A DNA stretch of 64,000 nt from Vittaforma corneae ATCC 50505 (Eukaryota > Microsporidia > Nosematidae). Both the position numbers and the translations under genes were made by a program. A model generated the notes under the pieces. It was given only the letters and a program-made list of their open reading frames with translations. It made no database searches and was not told the origin of the DNA. Positions 52,476 to 62,179 of the stretch are shown one piece after another. The stretch spans positions 1 to 64,000 of the forward strand of contig NW_006889843.1 of assembly GCF_000231115.1 (NCBI RefSeq), written 5' to 3'. Position 1 is the stretch's first letter, and the number at the start of each line of letters is the position of its first letter.

Positions 52476-53102
52476 ATGAGCACTCCAAATAAAATCCTTA
52501 AGTTTCTCAAAGGTGCATTTACAAGAAAGAACGACGAGGATGTTCCAGAAACACTTACAAATCCAATAGACAGCTCTCCCAAATGGTCAGACGGCAAGGA
52601 GGCCATCTGTATCAAGAAGAGCGAGTACGATTCACTTCAGATGGAGATATTCAACCAGACCGAAATAATAAAAAAGCTAAAAAGAATGAATGAGGAAAGT
52701 CAATCAGTGATAAACGATTACGAAAACACATTTGAGGCATTATCCCTTGCTAGTAATCTGAGTAGAGATTGTAGCAAAGGCACTACGACAAAAAATGCCA
52801 TTGTTGAGCTGGAAAAACTAAGAAGTAATGAACAAAGATTAAAATCACACATCCAAGCATTGAAAAGAGACTTGCTCCTCTGTGAGGAGAAGGCGGAGAA
52901 TGAAATAATCCATAAAGAGCAGATAGTGGACAGCTTGAAGAATGAAATTGAAGAACTAAATTTCCAAATAAAGCGCAAGAATTCCAAAATTCAGGAACTG
53001 AATTATGCTATTTCAGAAATGAAAGTAGAGCTTGAAAAGAAGAATGAATATTTGATAGAGCTGAGTGTTATTTGCCGAGAATTATTAAGAGAGTATCATT
53101 AG
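52476..53102 (+). CDS. TACC-like coiled-coil protein
   Basis: A 208-residue protein that is almost entirely coiled coil after a basic N-terminus (KILKFLKGAFTRKND). The ending VELEKKNEYLIELSVICREL aligns with the C-terminus of TACC proteins (LERALQQKNQEIEELTKICDEL), and VINDYENTFEALS matches the earlier TACC segment. TACC proteins recruit XMAP215-type polymerases to spindle poles. A general coiled coil is the alternative. AACCCTAAGTGGGAAATG precedes the start. Confidence 0.55.
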   Translation: MSTPNKILKFLKGAFTRKNDEDVPETLTNPIDSSPKWSDGKEAICIKKSEYDSLQMEIFNQTEIIKKLKRMNEESQSVINDYENTFEALSLASNLSRDCSKGTTTKNAIVELEKLRSNEQRLKSHIQALKRDLLLCEEKAENEIIHKEQIVDSLKNEIEELNFQIKRKNSKIQELNYAISEMKVELEKKNEYLIELSVICRELLREYH

Positions 53103-53449
53103 GAGAAGAATTGATATTGGGAGTTAAAAGTACACTAGACATGGCCATGTAATTAGCTGAATGCCCTTTGTTAGGTTTATTTCCAACGGAAATGTCGAGA
53201 AGCATAATGGCAGTCCTTTTATAAGGCCCCAATTTCAAAAAACTGGCTAGCTCTGAGATGTTTGACTGGATTTATGCCTCTTCAATATCCACTCCTAGGT
53301 TGATTATTCTTGGGACACGTTGGCCTATTTTAAATAGACAGCACAATATCTTCACCGGCTACTGCAGTGCGAACAGTCAACCTGTCATTTACTTGTTATA
53401 TGCAAAATGTTTTTATTAAGTGTATATATTTTTAATATATGTTTGCTGC
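53103..53449. other. Intergenic, one doubtful short ORF
   Basis: A 53-codon ATG frame at 53258-53419 (MFDWIYASSISTPRLIIL...) has no support. No other feature was seen. Confidence 0.4.
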
Positions 53450-53773
53450 ATGAAAGAGAGGGGACAGGAATGGGTGGATGAAACTGTCCATTGCAAAATT
53501 CTCACCGACTCGCAGATCGAAACTTTGGAAAGGTTTATGATCCGCCACAATCTAAAGCTCAGCAAAAAGGACGTGTCTAAGGCAGCCAAAAATCTCAAAA
53601 TTCCAATCAAAAGCGCCCTGGTGTATTTCCAGAGTGTCCAAAAAGAACTGGTGAACAGTGGATTTGGAACGAATAAAGAACTGTTAAGTAAAATCAGGAA
53701 AATATACAAGAAGATTAAAAGAATACACAGAGAATACAACAAAGATAAGCCATACATAAACACTATGCAATAA
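53450..53773 (+). CDS. Divergent homeodomain-like protein
   Basis: A 107-residue protein with a three-helix pattern matching a homeodomain: ILTDSQIETLERFMIRHNLK (helix 1), SKKDVSKAAKNLKI (helix 2) and SALVYFQSVQKELV (recognition helix; usual WFQNRR reduced to YFQSVQ). The C-terminal 40 residues are basic. DNA binding is inferred; the lost Trp and Arg make it weak. Microsporidia do have several homeobox genes, including mating-locus ones. Confidence 0.5.
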   Translation: MKERGQEWVDETVHCKILTDSQIETLERFMIRHNLKLSKKDVSKAAKNLKIPIKSALVYFQSVQKELVNSGFGTNKELLSKIRKIYKKIKRIHREYNKDKPYINTMQ

Positions 53774-53947
53774 AGAACTCCTTGCTTCAGCTATGATTGA
53801 TAAACTTAGCACTTGGAGTGTTTGTTGCAAAATAGCACCTGGCTATTAAATATTAAATTGGTAAAATTTAATCTTAAATTACACCCTCCTTGAGTTTTAT
53901 GCACTGTAAAAATCTTTTAAAAATTTTCATATTTTTCTGAGCCTTGT

Positions 53948-55216
53948 ATGTGTGAAGAGGAATGTAAAATAGTTGAAAAACAAGCCACCATAAACATCGG
54001 AACAATAGGGCATGTGGCTCATGGAAAAACAACCATCGTACAGTGCATCAGTGGGATAAGCACAATAAAATACAAGGCAGAATTAGAACGTAACATTACA
54101 ATAAAATTGGGATATGCAAATGCAAAGATATATGAGTGTGAGTGTCCAAGACCCCAAAAATACTCAAGCGTGGCAGGCAAATGCGGAACCTGTTCGACCC
54201 AAAGAAAATTAGTACGACATGTCAGCTTTGTTGACTGTCCAGGACACGATGTCTTGATGGCAACAATGCTCACCGGAACAGCGATCATGGATGCAGCGCT
54301 TCTTCTTGTTGCTGCTAATGAGCCATGCCCTCAATCGCAGACTACAGAGCATCTCTTTGCCGTTGAGGTAATGAATCTTAAGAAAATAGTTGTTATCCAG
54401 AATAAGATAGATTTAGTTACGAAGGAGCAAGCCATCGAACAGTATGGCCAAATAAAAGAATTTCTTAAGACATCACAGGTGGAGGGGCCAATCGTGCCTG
54501 TTTCTGGGCAACTGAATATTAATATCGATGCCGTTCTTGATTATATTGTCAATTATATTGAGGTACCTAAAAGAGATAGAAATGAGAAGGCAAAGATGAT
54601 TATCATACGGTCATTTGATGTTAACAAGCCAGGTACAAAGATAGAAGATTTGAATGGTGGCGTCATTGGCGGATCACTGGTTTCAGGAATGCTGGGAATA
54701 GGAGATGAGATAGAAATTCGACCAGGACACTACTACAAAGACGGTGACGAGTTTGTGTGTAAGCCTTTTGTAACGAATATTACTAGTCTTAAAGCAGAGA
54801 AAACAGCACTAGACAAGGCCTATCCAGGAGGGCTGATTGGGGTTGGCACAAATCTCGACCCAAGCTTCTGCAAGTCGGATAGGATTGTTGGCATGGTGAT
54901 GGGTCTGAAGGGCACACTTCCGCCTGTCTACAGTGTGATAACAGTTAGATGCACACTATTCCAGAAGACGGTGTCAGGCTCGAAGGAAAACCTGAAGGTA
55001 GACGAGTCTATTTTGCTGAACATTGGCAGCACAACGACTGGGTGTAAATTAATAGAGCTTCAAGATGAATCTGTTGCAGTTTTTGATCTTTTAAAGCCGT
55101 GCTGCTGTGAGCATGGCGAAAAGATTGCAATTTCTAGGAAAATCAAAAATAACTGGAGATTGATAGGATATGGAACAATCTGTGAAGGAAAAGAAGTTAG
55201 ACCAAGATATGATTAA
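53948..55216 (+). CDS. GCD11: Translation initiation factor eIF2 gamma
   Basis: GTPase subunit of eIF2, which delivers initiator tRNA. The 422-residue protein has G1 IGHVAHGKTT, G3 DCPGHD, G4 NKID, and the gamma-specific zinc segment (CECPRP... CGTC) between them. MLTGTAIMDAALLLVAANEP and the C-terminal barrels with GVGTNLDPSFCKSDRIVG follow the family. The length is near the archaeal aIF2-gamma size. Confidence 0.95.
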   Translation: MCEEECKIVEKQATINIGTIGHVAHGKTTIVQCISGISTIKYKAELERNITIKLGYANAKIYECECPRPQKYSSVAGKCGTCSTQRKLVRHVSFVDCPGHDVLMATMLTGTAIMDAALLLVAANEPCPQSQTTEHLFAVEVMNLKKIVVIQNKIDLVTKEQAIEQYGQIKEFLKTSQVEGPIVPVSGQLNINIDAVLDYIVNYIEVPKRDRNEKAKMIIIRSFDVNKPGTKIEDLNGGVIGGSLVSGMLGIGDEIEIRPGHYYKDGDEFVCKPFVTNITSLKAEKTALDKAYPGGLIGVGTNLDPSFCKSDRIVGMVMGLKGTLPPVYSVITVRCTLFQKTVSGSKENLKVDESILLNIGSTTTGCKLIELQDESVAVFDLLKPCCCEHGEKIAISRKIKNNWRLIGYGTICEGKEVRPRYD

Positions 55217-55391
55217 AAGTCAGTGCGGTTTTTCCTATTAATAAAATTTTATTGGCAAATGGGCCAGTCTATCCGTTCATATTTCTATTGTGCTGGCCAT
55301 CAAATTGTAGTAAATATGGACCATGCAATATAAAAGATGGCAAACAACTTTCTCCTTCAAGGAATACTTCGGGTTTGCATTCTATAAAAGC

Positions 55392-56186
55392 TTAATGCTT
55401 GTTTGCCTTAATCTTTACGAAATCTTCCAGCCTGTCATATTCTAATATTCCCTTTGCACAGAAATTGTAAATAATCCTCAGAAGGCTTACTCTGTCAATT
55501 TCCAGCTCTTTTCCTATCGTCTCAACCTTGCATTCGTTCTCTTTTACAATTTTGAAAAGAACCCGTGCCCATTCCTCGTTTCGACCTTTCAGCTTGTCTA
55601 AAACCCTTTGCTTGGCGTATGCACCAAATGTATTCTCCTTTATGAAAGCAAGATTCTTCATGGCACCTGGTTCTAAATCATATATTCCTCGAATAGTATT
55701 CTTGTTTAGTTCGTACTCCGCATTCAACTCTCCATGTGACCTAAGTCTTGTTAATATCTGGGAGAGCTCTTCGGCAGTCTTGTTTCCGTACTTCTGTGAC
55801 ACACTAATCTTCATATTTGCCAACTCAATCTCTCTGGCATCACATTCAGCCTCTAAATTCTTGTAGTCTTTGATAATTTTCAGCTTTTCAACAATATCCT
55901 CCTGTTCGTTGGTAGGCAAATTCAAATATTCATTTTTGAGAATAAAAATTACTTTTGTCATTTTGTCTTCAAAGTCTTCAGTGGCTTGTATGTTTGGAAG
56001 GCTGTAGTAGGAAAGAATTGTGTTCAGCTGATTGTAAGACTCAGGAATGTCAAAGGCAGGCGGAAGAGGGGAATTGGTTATTTGCGGAAGACCATGCTCA
56101 ACAAGATGATTTGAGTTGTTCTCCTTGCTATTTATGAACTCTGCTGGTGTTTTTTTATTGCATTGTACCTCTTTATTGTCTTCCAT
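55392..56186 (-). CDS. Coiled-coil protein with winged-helix-like C-terminus, unknown
   Basis: 264 residues, not recognised. An N-terminal Asn/Pro-rich tail, a central helical region (EDIVEKLKIIKDYKNLEAEC) and a C-terminus KECKVETIGKELEIDRVSL-like (positions ~215-255) with a helix-turn-helix pattern. Start context TTAACCCCAATG. Could belong to a chromatin or kinetochore complex. Confidence 0.55.
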   Translation of the reverse strand: MEDNKEVQCNKKTPAEFINSKENNSNHLVEHGLPQITNSPLPPAFDIPESYNQLNTILSYYSLPNIQATEDFEDKMTKVIFILKNEYLNLPTNEQEDIVEKLKIIKDYKNLEAECDAREIELANMKISVSQKYGNKTAEELSQILTRLRSHGELNAEYELNKNTIRGIYDLEPGAMKNLAFIKENTFGAYAKQRVLDKLKGRNEEWARVLFKIVKENECKVETIGKELEIDRVSLLRIIYNFCAKGILEYDRLEDFVKIKANKH

Positions 56187-56448
56187 TGGGGTTAAAATAG
56201 AAGTGACTCAAAACCATTAGGCGGAAAGCAATATTAGAAATAAGACACCTATGCACAGTATTCCAGTAATGTTTTGCTAGCCTGAATACAATTATGCAAT
56301 TTAGTACTGCAAATAAGCTTGAAAACAGTCACGTAGATTCTAGAGGCGGCCTTGATGTATCCTTCCATTTGGCTCATTTTACTGCAGATTTACTTCCCTG
56401 TCAATACTTTCTTACTGATCTTGCATCGATCTATTGTGCATCCCCAAA

Positions 56449-56916
56449 ATGGTGAGGATGCCGAGAACAAACAACGATAGCTCAGACTTTGACGACTCTG
56501 ATGATGAGTTTATGAAGACGTACACAAAGAATCTTATGAAAAGACTCTCAAACTTTCAGGAATACACAGACGAGGAAGAGCTGATTGATCTTACGACAGA
56601 AAGGAAGATAATTGTGCATTTTTACTCACCTGCCTTCAAAAAGTGCCAGAAAATGAACGAAGCATTGAAACAGGTTTCTGTGAAATTCCCAAGCCTGAAT
56701 TTTGGATGCATTAACGTTGAAAAATGCCCCAAAATGTGTGCTTCGTTGAAAATAAAGGTTCTGCCGTTTTTGGCATTCTTCAAGGATGGATTTTTTGTAG
56801 ATGAGATTGTTGGGTTTGAAAAATTTGGAAACTGCAATATTTTGAAGATAGAAATGTTAGAAGAGTACATTAAGGAGAGTGAAATGTGCAGGAACACAGG
56901 AATAAATAGTAATTGA
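56449..56916 (+). CDS. PLP1: Phosducin-like thioredoxin-fold protein (TXNDC9/Plp1)
   Basis: PLP3-group proteins modulate the CCT chaperonin during tubulin folding. The 155-residue protein has an acidic start (SSDFDDSDDEF), a helix and the conserved thioredoxin-fold core: RKIIVHFYSPAFKKCQKMNE, CINVEKCPKMCASLKIKVLP, FFKDGFFVDEIVGFEKFGN. The order matches TXNDC9. The redox CxxC is absent, as expected in this family. Starts at TCCCCAAAATG. Confidence 0.82.
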   Translation: MVRMPRTNNDSSDFDDSDDEFMKTYTKNLMKRLSNFQEYTDEEELIDLTTERKIIVHFYSPAFKKCQKMNEALKQVSVKFPSLNFGCINVEKCPKMCASLKIKVLPFLAFFKDGFFVDEIVGFEKFGNCNILKIEMLEEYIKESEMCRNTGINSN

Positions 56917-57329
56917 TGACATATTGATATTTACTTAAGCATAATGAGTACGAACATCACATCCCATAAGTTGAGACTAAGTCATGGCAATGATTGTCTA
57001 TTGTATAATTGAGAGTAATATTGGCATGCATGTTAACTTGCCTCCATGGCTCTCATTTCTATCAAAATGTCAAATGCATTAGTAGATTTGACATTTTGAT
57101 AAAGCATAAAATTTTAAAGATGCCAAGTTCGTTGATGAGCTGTAGTTTAATAGACAGTCAACTTTAAAAGAGAATGTATCACAACACATAAAGACATATA
57201 TCCGATCTACTTACAACCTCTTAGATAGTCTTTATCAACACTAAGTGTAGGAATTTTTTTATTTGTTTTTTTTAATTTTTATGATATTTTTTAGATTTTA
57301 AAATTTTGTGGATTCGTTCCCCTCAAAAT
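56917..57329. other. Intergenic with a strong hairpin
   Basis: Contains the 16-bp inverted repeat listed separately, and a T-rich stretch (57246-57300) before the next gene. No ORF supported. Confidence 0.5.
57060..57101. repeat. 16-bp perfect inverted repeat with 10-base loop
   Basis: Left arm TATCAAAATGTCAAAT and right arm ATTTGACATTTTGATA pair perfectly around GCATTAGTAG. It lies 144 bases after TXNDC9. It would form a stable hairpin in RNA or DNA; terminator, RNA element or remnant of a small inverted-repeat transposon are all possible. Confidence 0.75.
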
Positions 57330-58019
57330 ATGAATACTTGGGGAGAATACTTTACGGAAAAGTTAGATGATTTATATAATATGGCTACTGATTCTAGTGG
57401 TGCAGTTATACCAGAAAATGTACTGACAGAGTTACAAGATGAGCCCTTTGGTCCGTTAATGGTAAAAATGTACAAGTTTTTCAATTGCAGCGCAGGACTG
57501 AATCTGTATCTTGGTGTTTTATGCATTGTGGTTCTACTGGCCTATTTACTGATCAATCATGAGAATTATTATAAGTACAACCCCCTTCTTACTATAGGAT
57601 ACTGTCTTTTGTTCTTCAAAATTGTATTCTATGCATACACATGTGGTGTAATGTCAAGTCTCATTGGAGATGTTTCACCTGCTGGTAGTCTACCAATATA
57701 CTACAACATTTTATACCTGTATGGTGCTGGGGTTTTGTTTGTTGAATTTCTGATGCTGGGACTTTTACAAGACCTGCTTCTTTTGGATAGAAAGACAAGA
57801 TTTACATTTTTGTTCAAGGACCCCTTTGTGATTCTTCGTACTCTAATTATTGTGGGACTTTATTATACTTTCTTGTCGATTCCAGCAAAAATTGACCTAA
57901 AAGGAATGATTATTGTTGTAATATCACTTGCAATGCAACTATTCTTACTCTATATCTTACCAATCATCCTTCACTTTTCCGTATCCATAGTTGTTAAATT
58001 TATAAAGAAAGTTACATAA
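57330..58019 (+). CDS. Polytopic membrane protein, 229 residues, unknown
   Basis: Five or six hydrophobic segments (LNLYLGVLCIVVLLAYLLI, LLTIGYCLLFFKIVFYAY, ILYLYGAGVLFVEFLMLGLL, LIIVGLYYTFL, IIVVISLAMQLFLLYILPII) after a soluble acidic N-terminus. No family recognised. Start at 57330 follows TTCCCCTCAAAAT. Its stop codon overlaps the ATG of the following small gene (TAATG). Confidence 0.65.
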   Translation: MNTWGEYFTEKLDDLYNMATDSSGAVIPENVLTELQDEPFGPLMVKMYKFFNCSAGLNLYLGVLCIVVLLAYLLINHENYYKYNPLLTIGYCLLFFKIVFYAYTCGVMSSLIGDVSPAGSLPIYYNILYLYGAGVLFVEFLMLGLLQDLLLLDRKTRFTFLFKDPFVILRTLIIVGLYYTFLSIPAKIDLKGMIIVVISLAMQLFLLYILPIILHFSVSIVVKFIKKVT

Positions 58020-58177
58020 TGCGCTACATAGTTGCAGTTGTCAGCCTTCTTTTTACATCTAAGCCTGAATTAGGACAAGAACAGAGCATACACAGTAGTT
58101 TTGTCTCAGAAGCAAATGATACAATAATCATTGACGAAGGTGTGAAAAGACGTTTAAATCATACGTTCAATAAGTAA
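58019..58177 (+). CDS. Small secreted protein, 52 residues
   Basis: Begins MRYIVAVVSLLFTSKPELGQ, a good signal peptide, followed by a short polar mature part with an N-glycosylation-like NHTF near its end. The ATG uses the last A of the upstream stop codon, so coupling by reinitiation on one mRNA is possible. No family recognised. It ends 24 bases before an assembly gap. Confidence 0.5.
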   Translation: MRYIVAVVSLLFTSKPELGQEQSIHSSFVSEANDTIIIDEGVKRRLNHTFNK

Positions 58178-58201
58178 ATTTTCAGTTTAATTAACTTACT
58201 T

Positions 58202-58959
58202 NNNNNNNNNNNNNNNNNNNNNNNNNNNNNNNNNNNNNNNNNNNNNNNNNNNNNNNNNNNNNNNNNNNNNNNNNNNNNNNNNNNNNNNNNNNNNNNNNNN
58301 NNNNNNNNNNNNNNNNNNNNNNNNNNNNNNNNNNNNNNNNNNNNNNNNNNNNNNNNNNNNNNNNNNNNNNNNNNNNNNNNNNNNNNNNNNNNNNNNNNNN
58401 NNNNNNNNNNNNNNNNNNNNNNNNNNNNNNNNNNNNNNNNNNNNNNNNNNNNNNNNNNNNNNNNNNNNNNNNNNNNNNNNNNNNNNNNNNNNNNNNNNNN
58501 NNNNNNNNNNNNNNNNNNNNNNNNNNNNNNNNNNNNNNNNNNNNNNNNNNNNNNNNNNNNNNNNNNNNNNNNNNNNNNNNNNNNNNNNNNNNNNNNNNNN
58601 NNNNNNNNNNNNNNNNNNNNNNNNNNNNNNNNNNNNNNNNNNNNNNNNNNNNNNNNNNNNNNNNNNNNNNNNNNNNNNNNNNNNNNNNNNNNNNNNNNNN
58701 NNNNNNNNNNNNNNNNNNNNNNNNNNNNNNNNNNNNNNNNNNNNNNNNNNNNNNNNNNNNNNNNNNNNNNNNNNNNNNNNNNNNNNNNNNNNNNNNNNNN
58801 NNNNNNNNNNNNNNNNNNNNNNNNNNNNNNNNNNNNNNNNNNNNNNNNNNNNNNNNNNNNNNNNNNNNNNNNNNNNNNNNNNNNNNNNNNNNNNNNNNNN
58901 NNNNNNNNNNNNNNNNNNNNNNNNNNNNNNNNNNNNNNNNNNNNNNNNNNNNNNNNNNN
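58202..58959. other. Assembly gap (758 N)
   Basis: Unknown bases between a small secreted gene and uridine kinase. A further gene could fit. Confidence 0.95.
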
Positions 58960-59136
58960 AAAGCATAGTTGACAGAATCATAAAATACTTGTTTTAGATA
59001 TGGCCAATTTTAGGGGACTTTGCTATTTATAGACTAAATCAGCATATTTCTAGCATCCAACCGCTAAACTTTGGCAGTTGCATTCTTTTTCCTTTCTATC
59101 AAAAATATCTAATTTTTCTACCCAAGAGCCTGCGAG

Positions 59137-60000
59137 ATGTGTCCGAAATCTGACAACTTCGTGAAAAACATCTTTGGCGGAGACTTCGATCCAAAGAAAA
59201 AGTATGTAATTGCCATACAAGGTGTGTCGACCAGTGGAAAGTCAACATTCGTGGAAAAATTAAAAGATGTGCTGGCGAATAGATGTAGGAAGTCCTGTAA
59301 AGTAGTGGCAGTGTCAACAGACAACTTTTACATGGACAATCCATTTAAAACACAATCGCAGGAGGAGATTGGCAGATATGACTTTGACAATCCAGCAGCC
59401 ATAGACTGGAATGCAATGTTCAAATGCTTCAAATCATATCTCAGCGACGATAAAAAATGTACTAAAAGTTCGTATGATTTTATATCAAAAATTAGAAGCG
59501 AAACCCAAATTGAAAACCCAGGATTTAACGTAATTATTGTTGAAGGAATTTTTGCCCATAATTTATTTAATGAAAAAATTTTTAACGTTTCACAGTACGA
59601 TAGTTTCAATTCCGCAAAGGAAGTAACGGCTCCATACATTGAGAACACGTACATTAACAAACTGCCAAAGTTTAAAATATTAAAGCTATTTTTAGACTTA
59701 GACAAAGAGACCATGCTTCGAGCCAGAATCAGAGTCGATAGACTAAGATCAAAAATGTCCAAGGAGGAGTCCATTGCCCGTTTCAATAACTTTGTGTATC
59801 CAGCGACTTTAAAGTGGGTAAAAACGGCAAACTCCTGCAACACTCATAAGATACTAGCAAGGGGTACCAGAAATATTGATGAGTGCAGCAAGGTATTTAC
59901 TGAGATAGCAAACTTTTTTGGAGCAGGTATTACGGAGGAATATCTCAGCAGTTATCTGAGCCAACTGGCTAACGCTATTCATGAAGATGAGATGGATTAA
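59137..60000 (+). CDS. Uridine/cytidine kinase
   Basis: Phosphorylates uridine or cytidine in pyrimidine salvage. The 287-residue protein shows P-loop GVSTSGKST, the substrate Asp in STDNFYMD, DFDNPAAIDW, the VEGIFAHN segment, and LFLDLDKETMLRARIRVDR with catalytic Arg residues. All follow UCK order. It is slightly longer than human UCK2 at both ends. ACCCAAGAGCCTGCGAGATG is the start context. Confidence 0.88.
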   Translation: MCPKSDNFVKNIFGGDFDPKKKYVIAIQGVSTSGKSTFVEKLKDVLANRCRKSCKVVAVSTDNFYMDNPFKTQSQEEIGRYDFDNPAAIDWNAMFKCFKSYLSDDKKCTKSSYDFISKIRSETQIENPGFNVIIVEGIFAHNLFNEKIFNVSQYDSFNSAKEVTAPYIENTYINKLPKFKILKLFLDLDKETMLRARIRVDRLRSKMSKEESIARFNNFVYPATLKWVKTANSCNTHKILARGTRNIDECSKVFTEIANFFGAGITEEYLSSYLSQLANAIHEDEMD

Positions 60001-60157
60001 ATTAGTTATTTTTGATTAAACATCATAAATGCTTTGCTAATATAGAGACATTATTGTATAATAAAAAGTTGAGATACTCTCTTTGAATAGAACCATAGCT
60101 GTGTTGTCTATAATTTATTAAAAACAAACCATGGTTTAATGCCATAGCTGCAGTTTA

Positions 60158-61699
60158 TCATTTCTTGATGAATAGCACCCTTTTATTGAGGTTGCAGGGT
60201 CTACCTAATATCTGTACATTAAGATTCTTTTGTTTGGCACATTTTGTTATATTTTCCAGTTCAATATTGGCTGTATAGTCAACATATTTGGTATCCAGCA
60301 GATCAAAAACAATGTTGTTTTTACAGTGCTGCAATTTTTCGGAAACACTTTGAATGTTCACGTGGGTTAGCGGACCCTGAACTTTAACAACCATTGTGTT
60401 TTCAACCTCCTGGAGCACCACCGAAGCTTCGCTGCCAACTTTCCGTGAGAAGTAGTACGAAATTGCAAGATTGGTAATGGTACCTAAAATAAGCACGATC
60501 AAAGCATTCATACTAGATACAACCGCAATAAAACTCAGAAATGCCAAAACAATCTTGTCGATTGTTGTAAGAGTGGGGAATAGCTGGAGATATCCAAGCA
60601 TAATAGAAAACCCTATGAATTGCGATAAAAGAGAAATTGCAAATGTAGGAAGAAGGGGAGTGACGTACTGGTAAATAATAAAGAGAAAAAGCAGGGAAAC
60701 ACCTGCAAGTATGGAATGGAGCTTTTTATCTGCACCACATATTCTGAACAGAACTGAGCCAGTGCAACTAATATGAATTGGGAAGCGTAAAATAGAAGAA
60801 AAAAGACTTGCTAGTCCAAAGCTTCTCAGTTCTTTGTCGTAGTCAACGTCCAAGTTGAAGTGTTTTGAGTAGTATGGCAGTGTTGTAGAAAATGAAATTA
60901 TTGGAGAAATACCAACTGTGGTAACTTGAGCAAGGTTGTACACCAACTTCTTTAAATCAATCGTGCCCTTAGTTGCCGAATGCATGAATGAACTGCAGTT
61001 CAGCGGAGTGCCTTCATCTGTGATAAAGAGACCATTCTCTACTAAAAATTTAGGATCATAAAATACTTTTGACAAATTCATCAAAACTATCAGGGCTATC
61101 AGGTACAGTATAAGAAACCTTGGGTTTTTTGTTGATTTCAGAATAGCCATGGCTATAACAGTAATTGCGAAGGAAACAAAGCAAAGAGCAATTGACAGTT
61201 CTGTTTTATTTTCAACCAGAAGTCTTTTGAATCCTACGTAGATGTTAAAGACTGCTGTAGCAACCATCAAAGAGTCTATGACATTTAGCGGTATTTTTGA
61301 CAGTATGCTGCCCATTTTAAACAAGTATATCGAAAGGCAAATGAAGAATGTTAAGAGAGAGGCCAACGAAAGGCATAGAAGGGTGTTAGTTAGCGCATCT
61401 TCAGGGTTTGTATAGCTCTGGGATATTAATTTTGAAGATTCAAAAAGCTCAAACATTGGAATGACTAAAAATCCGCTGTCAATTGAAGAAAAGATTGGAA
61501 AAGATATCTGTCCACAGAGGGTTGAAACAAAAAAAATACACTTTGACTCATCTTTAAACCATCCAAAGCCATTTTCCAGCAGCAAGGGACCGAATGTTTC
61601 TATGAATATCGGCGTGATTATCAATACACTGAAGATTGAGAGCATGTATGAGACGAGCCTTTTGTATACGAGTGCGTATCTCATGGGCAAATTTCTCAA
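60158..61699 (-). CDS. SulP-family anion transporter with STAS domain
   Basis: A 513-residue polytopic transporter with about ten to twelve membrane segments and a C-terminal cytosolic STAS domain (NTMVVKVQGPLTHVNIQSV, NNIVFDLLDTKYVDYTANIE). Core segments such as FGLASLFSSILRFPIHISCT and FIGFSIMLGYLQLFP follow the SulP/SLC26 layout. Likely sulfate or another anion; substrate cannot be read from sequence. Import of inorganic nutrients from the host is a plausible role. Confidence 0.78.
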   Translation of the reverse strand: MRNLPMRYALVYKRLVSYMLSIFSVLIITPIFIETFGPLLLENGFGWFKDESKCIFFVSTLCGQISFPIFSSIDSGFLVIPMFELFESSKLISQSYTNPEDALTNTLLCLSLASLLTFFICLSIYLFKMGSILSKIPLNVIDSLMVATAVFNIYVGFKRLLVENKTELSIALCFVSFAITVIAMAILKSTKNPRFLILYLIALIVLMNLSKVFYDPKFLVENGLFITDEGTPLNCSSFMHSATKGTIDLKKLVYNLAQVTTVGISPIISFSTTLPYYSKHFNLDVDYDKELRSFGLASLFSSILRFPIHISCTGSVLFRICGADKKLHSILAGVSLLFLFIIYQYVTPLLPTFAISLLSQFIGFSIMLGYLQLFPTLTTIDKIVLAFLSFIAVVSSMNALIVLILGTITNLAISYYFSRKVGSEASVVLQEVENTMVVKVQGPLTHVNIQSVSEKLQHCKNNIVFDLLDTKYVDYTANIELENITKCAKQKNLNVQILGRPCNLNKRVLFIKK

Positions 61700-61897
61700 A
61701 TAAGTTTTAGAGATATAAAGGAGAAATCCTCCTTAATTAAGCTTAACCACGTAGTCTCATGCATGTTCAACAGAGCTCCACCTGTCGAAATGATACACGG
61801 TGCAATATAGAAGAGCAAACAGTATTAGTAAACTAGTAGCTAAATAGAATATAGCATAGACATCCAAAAGATCGTTTTAAGCTACAACTTTATTTAC

Positions 61898-62179
61898 TTA
61901 ATCCTTTTTCATGCACAGCACTCCGGGTGCAATACACGCGACGGCTAGTAACAAGTATACAACTGTAATGAGCCAGAACCATCCTCCAAGGTCTCCAGCA
62001 CCATCGACTGCAGTAAGTGTTAGATAATATATACCACCCTCTAATGATGTTTTGACACTAGTAAAGAGACCACATAGTAACAGTACTATACCTATTGTAG
62101 CAAATATAGCTCCTAGTATAAACAGAACAATGCTTAAAGGCTTACGGCCTGAACCTGACGACGACTGTGTATCTGCCAT
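61898..62179 (-). CDS. Small two-span membrane protein, TMEM230-like
   Basis: 93 residues with a Ser-rich N-terminus (ADTQSSSGSGRK) and two membrane spans (LSIVLFILGAIFATIGIVLLL and FWLITVVYLLLAVACIAPGV). The spacing and LFILGAIFATIG-type first span resemble DUF872/TMEM230, which works in vesicle traffic. The match is by pattern only. Confidence 0.5.
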   Translation of the reverse strand: MADTQSSSGSGRKPLSIVLFILGAIFATIGIVLLLCGLFTSVKTSLEGGIYYLTLTAVDGAGDLGGWFWLITVVYLLLAVACIAPGVLCMKKD

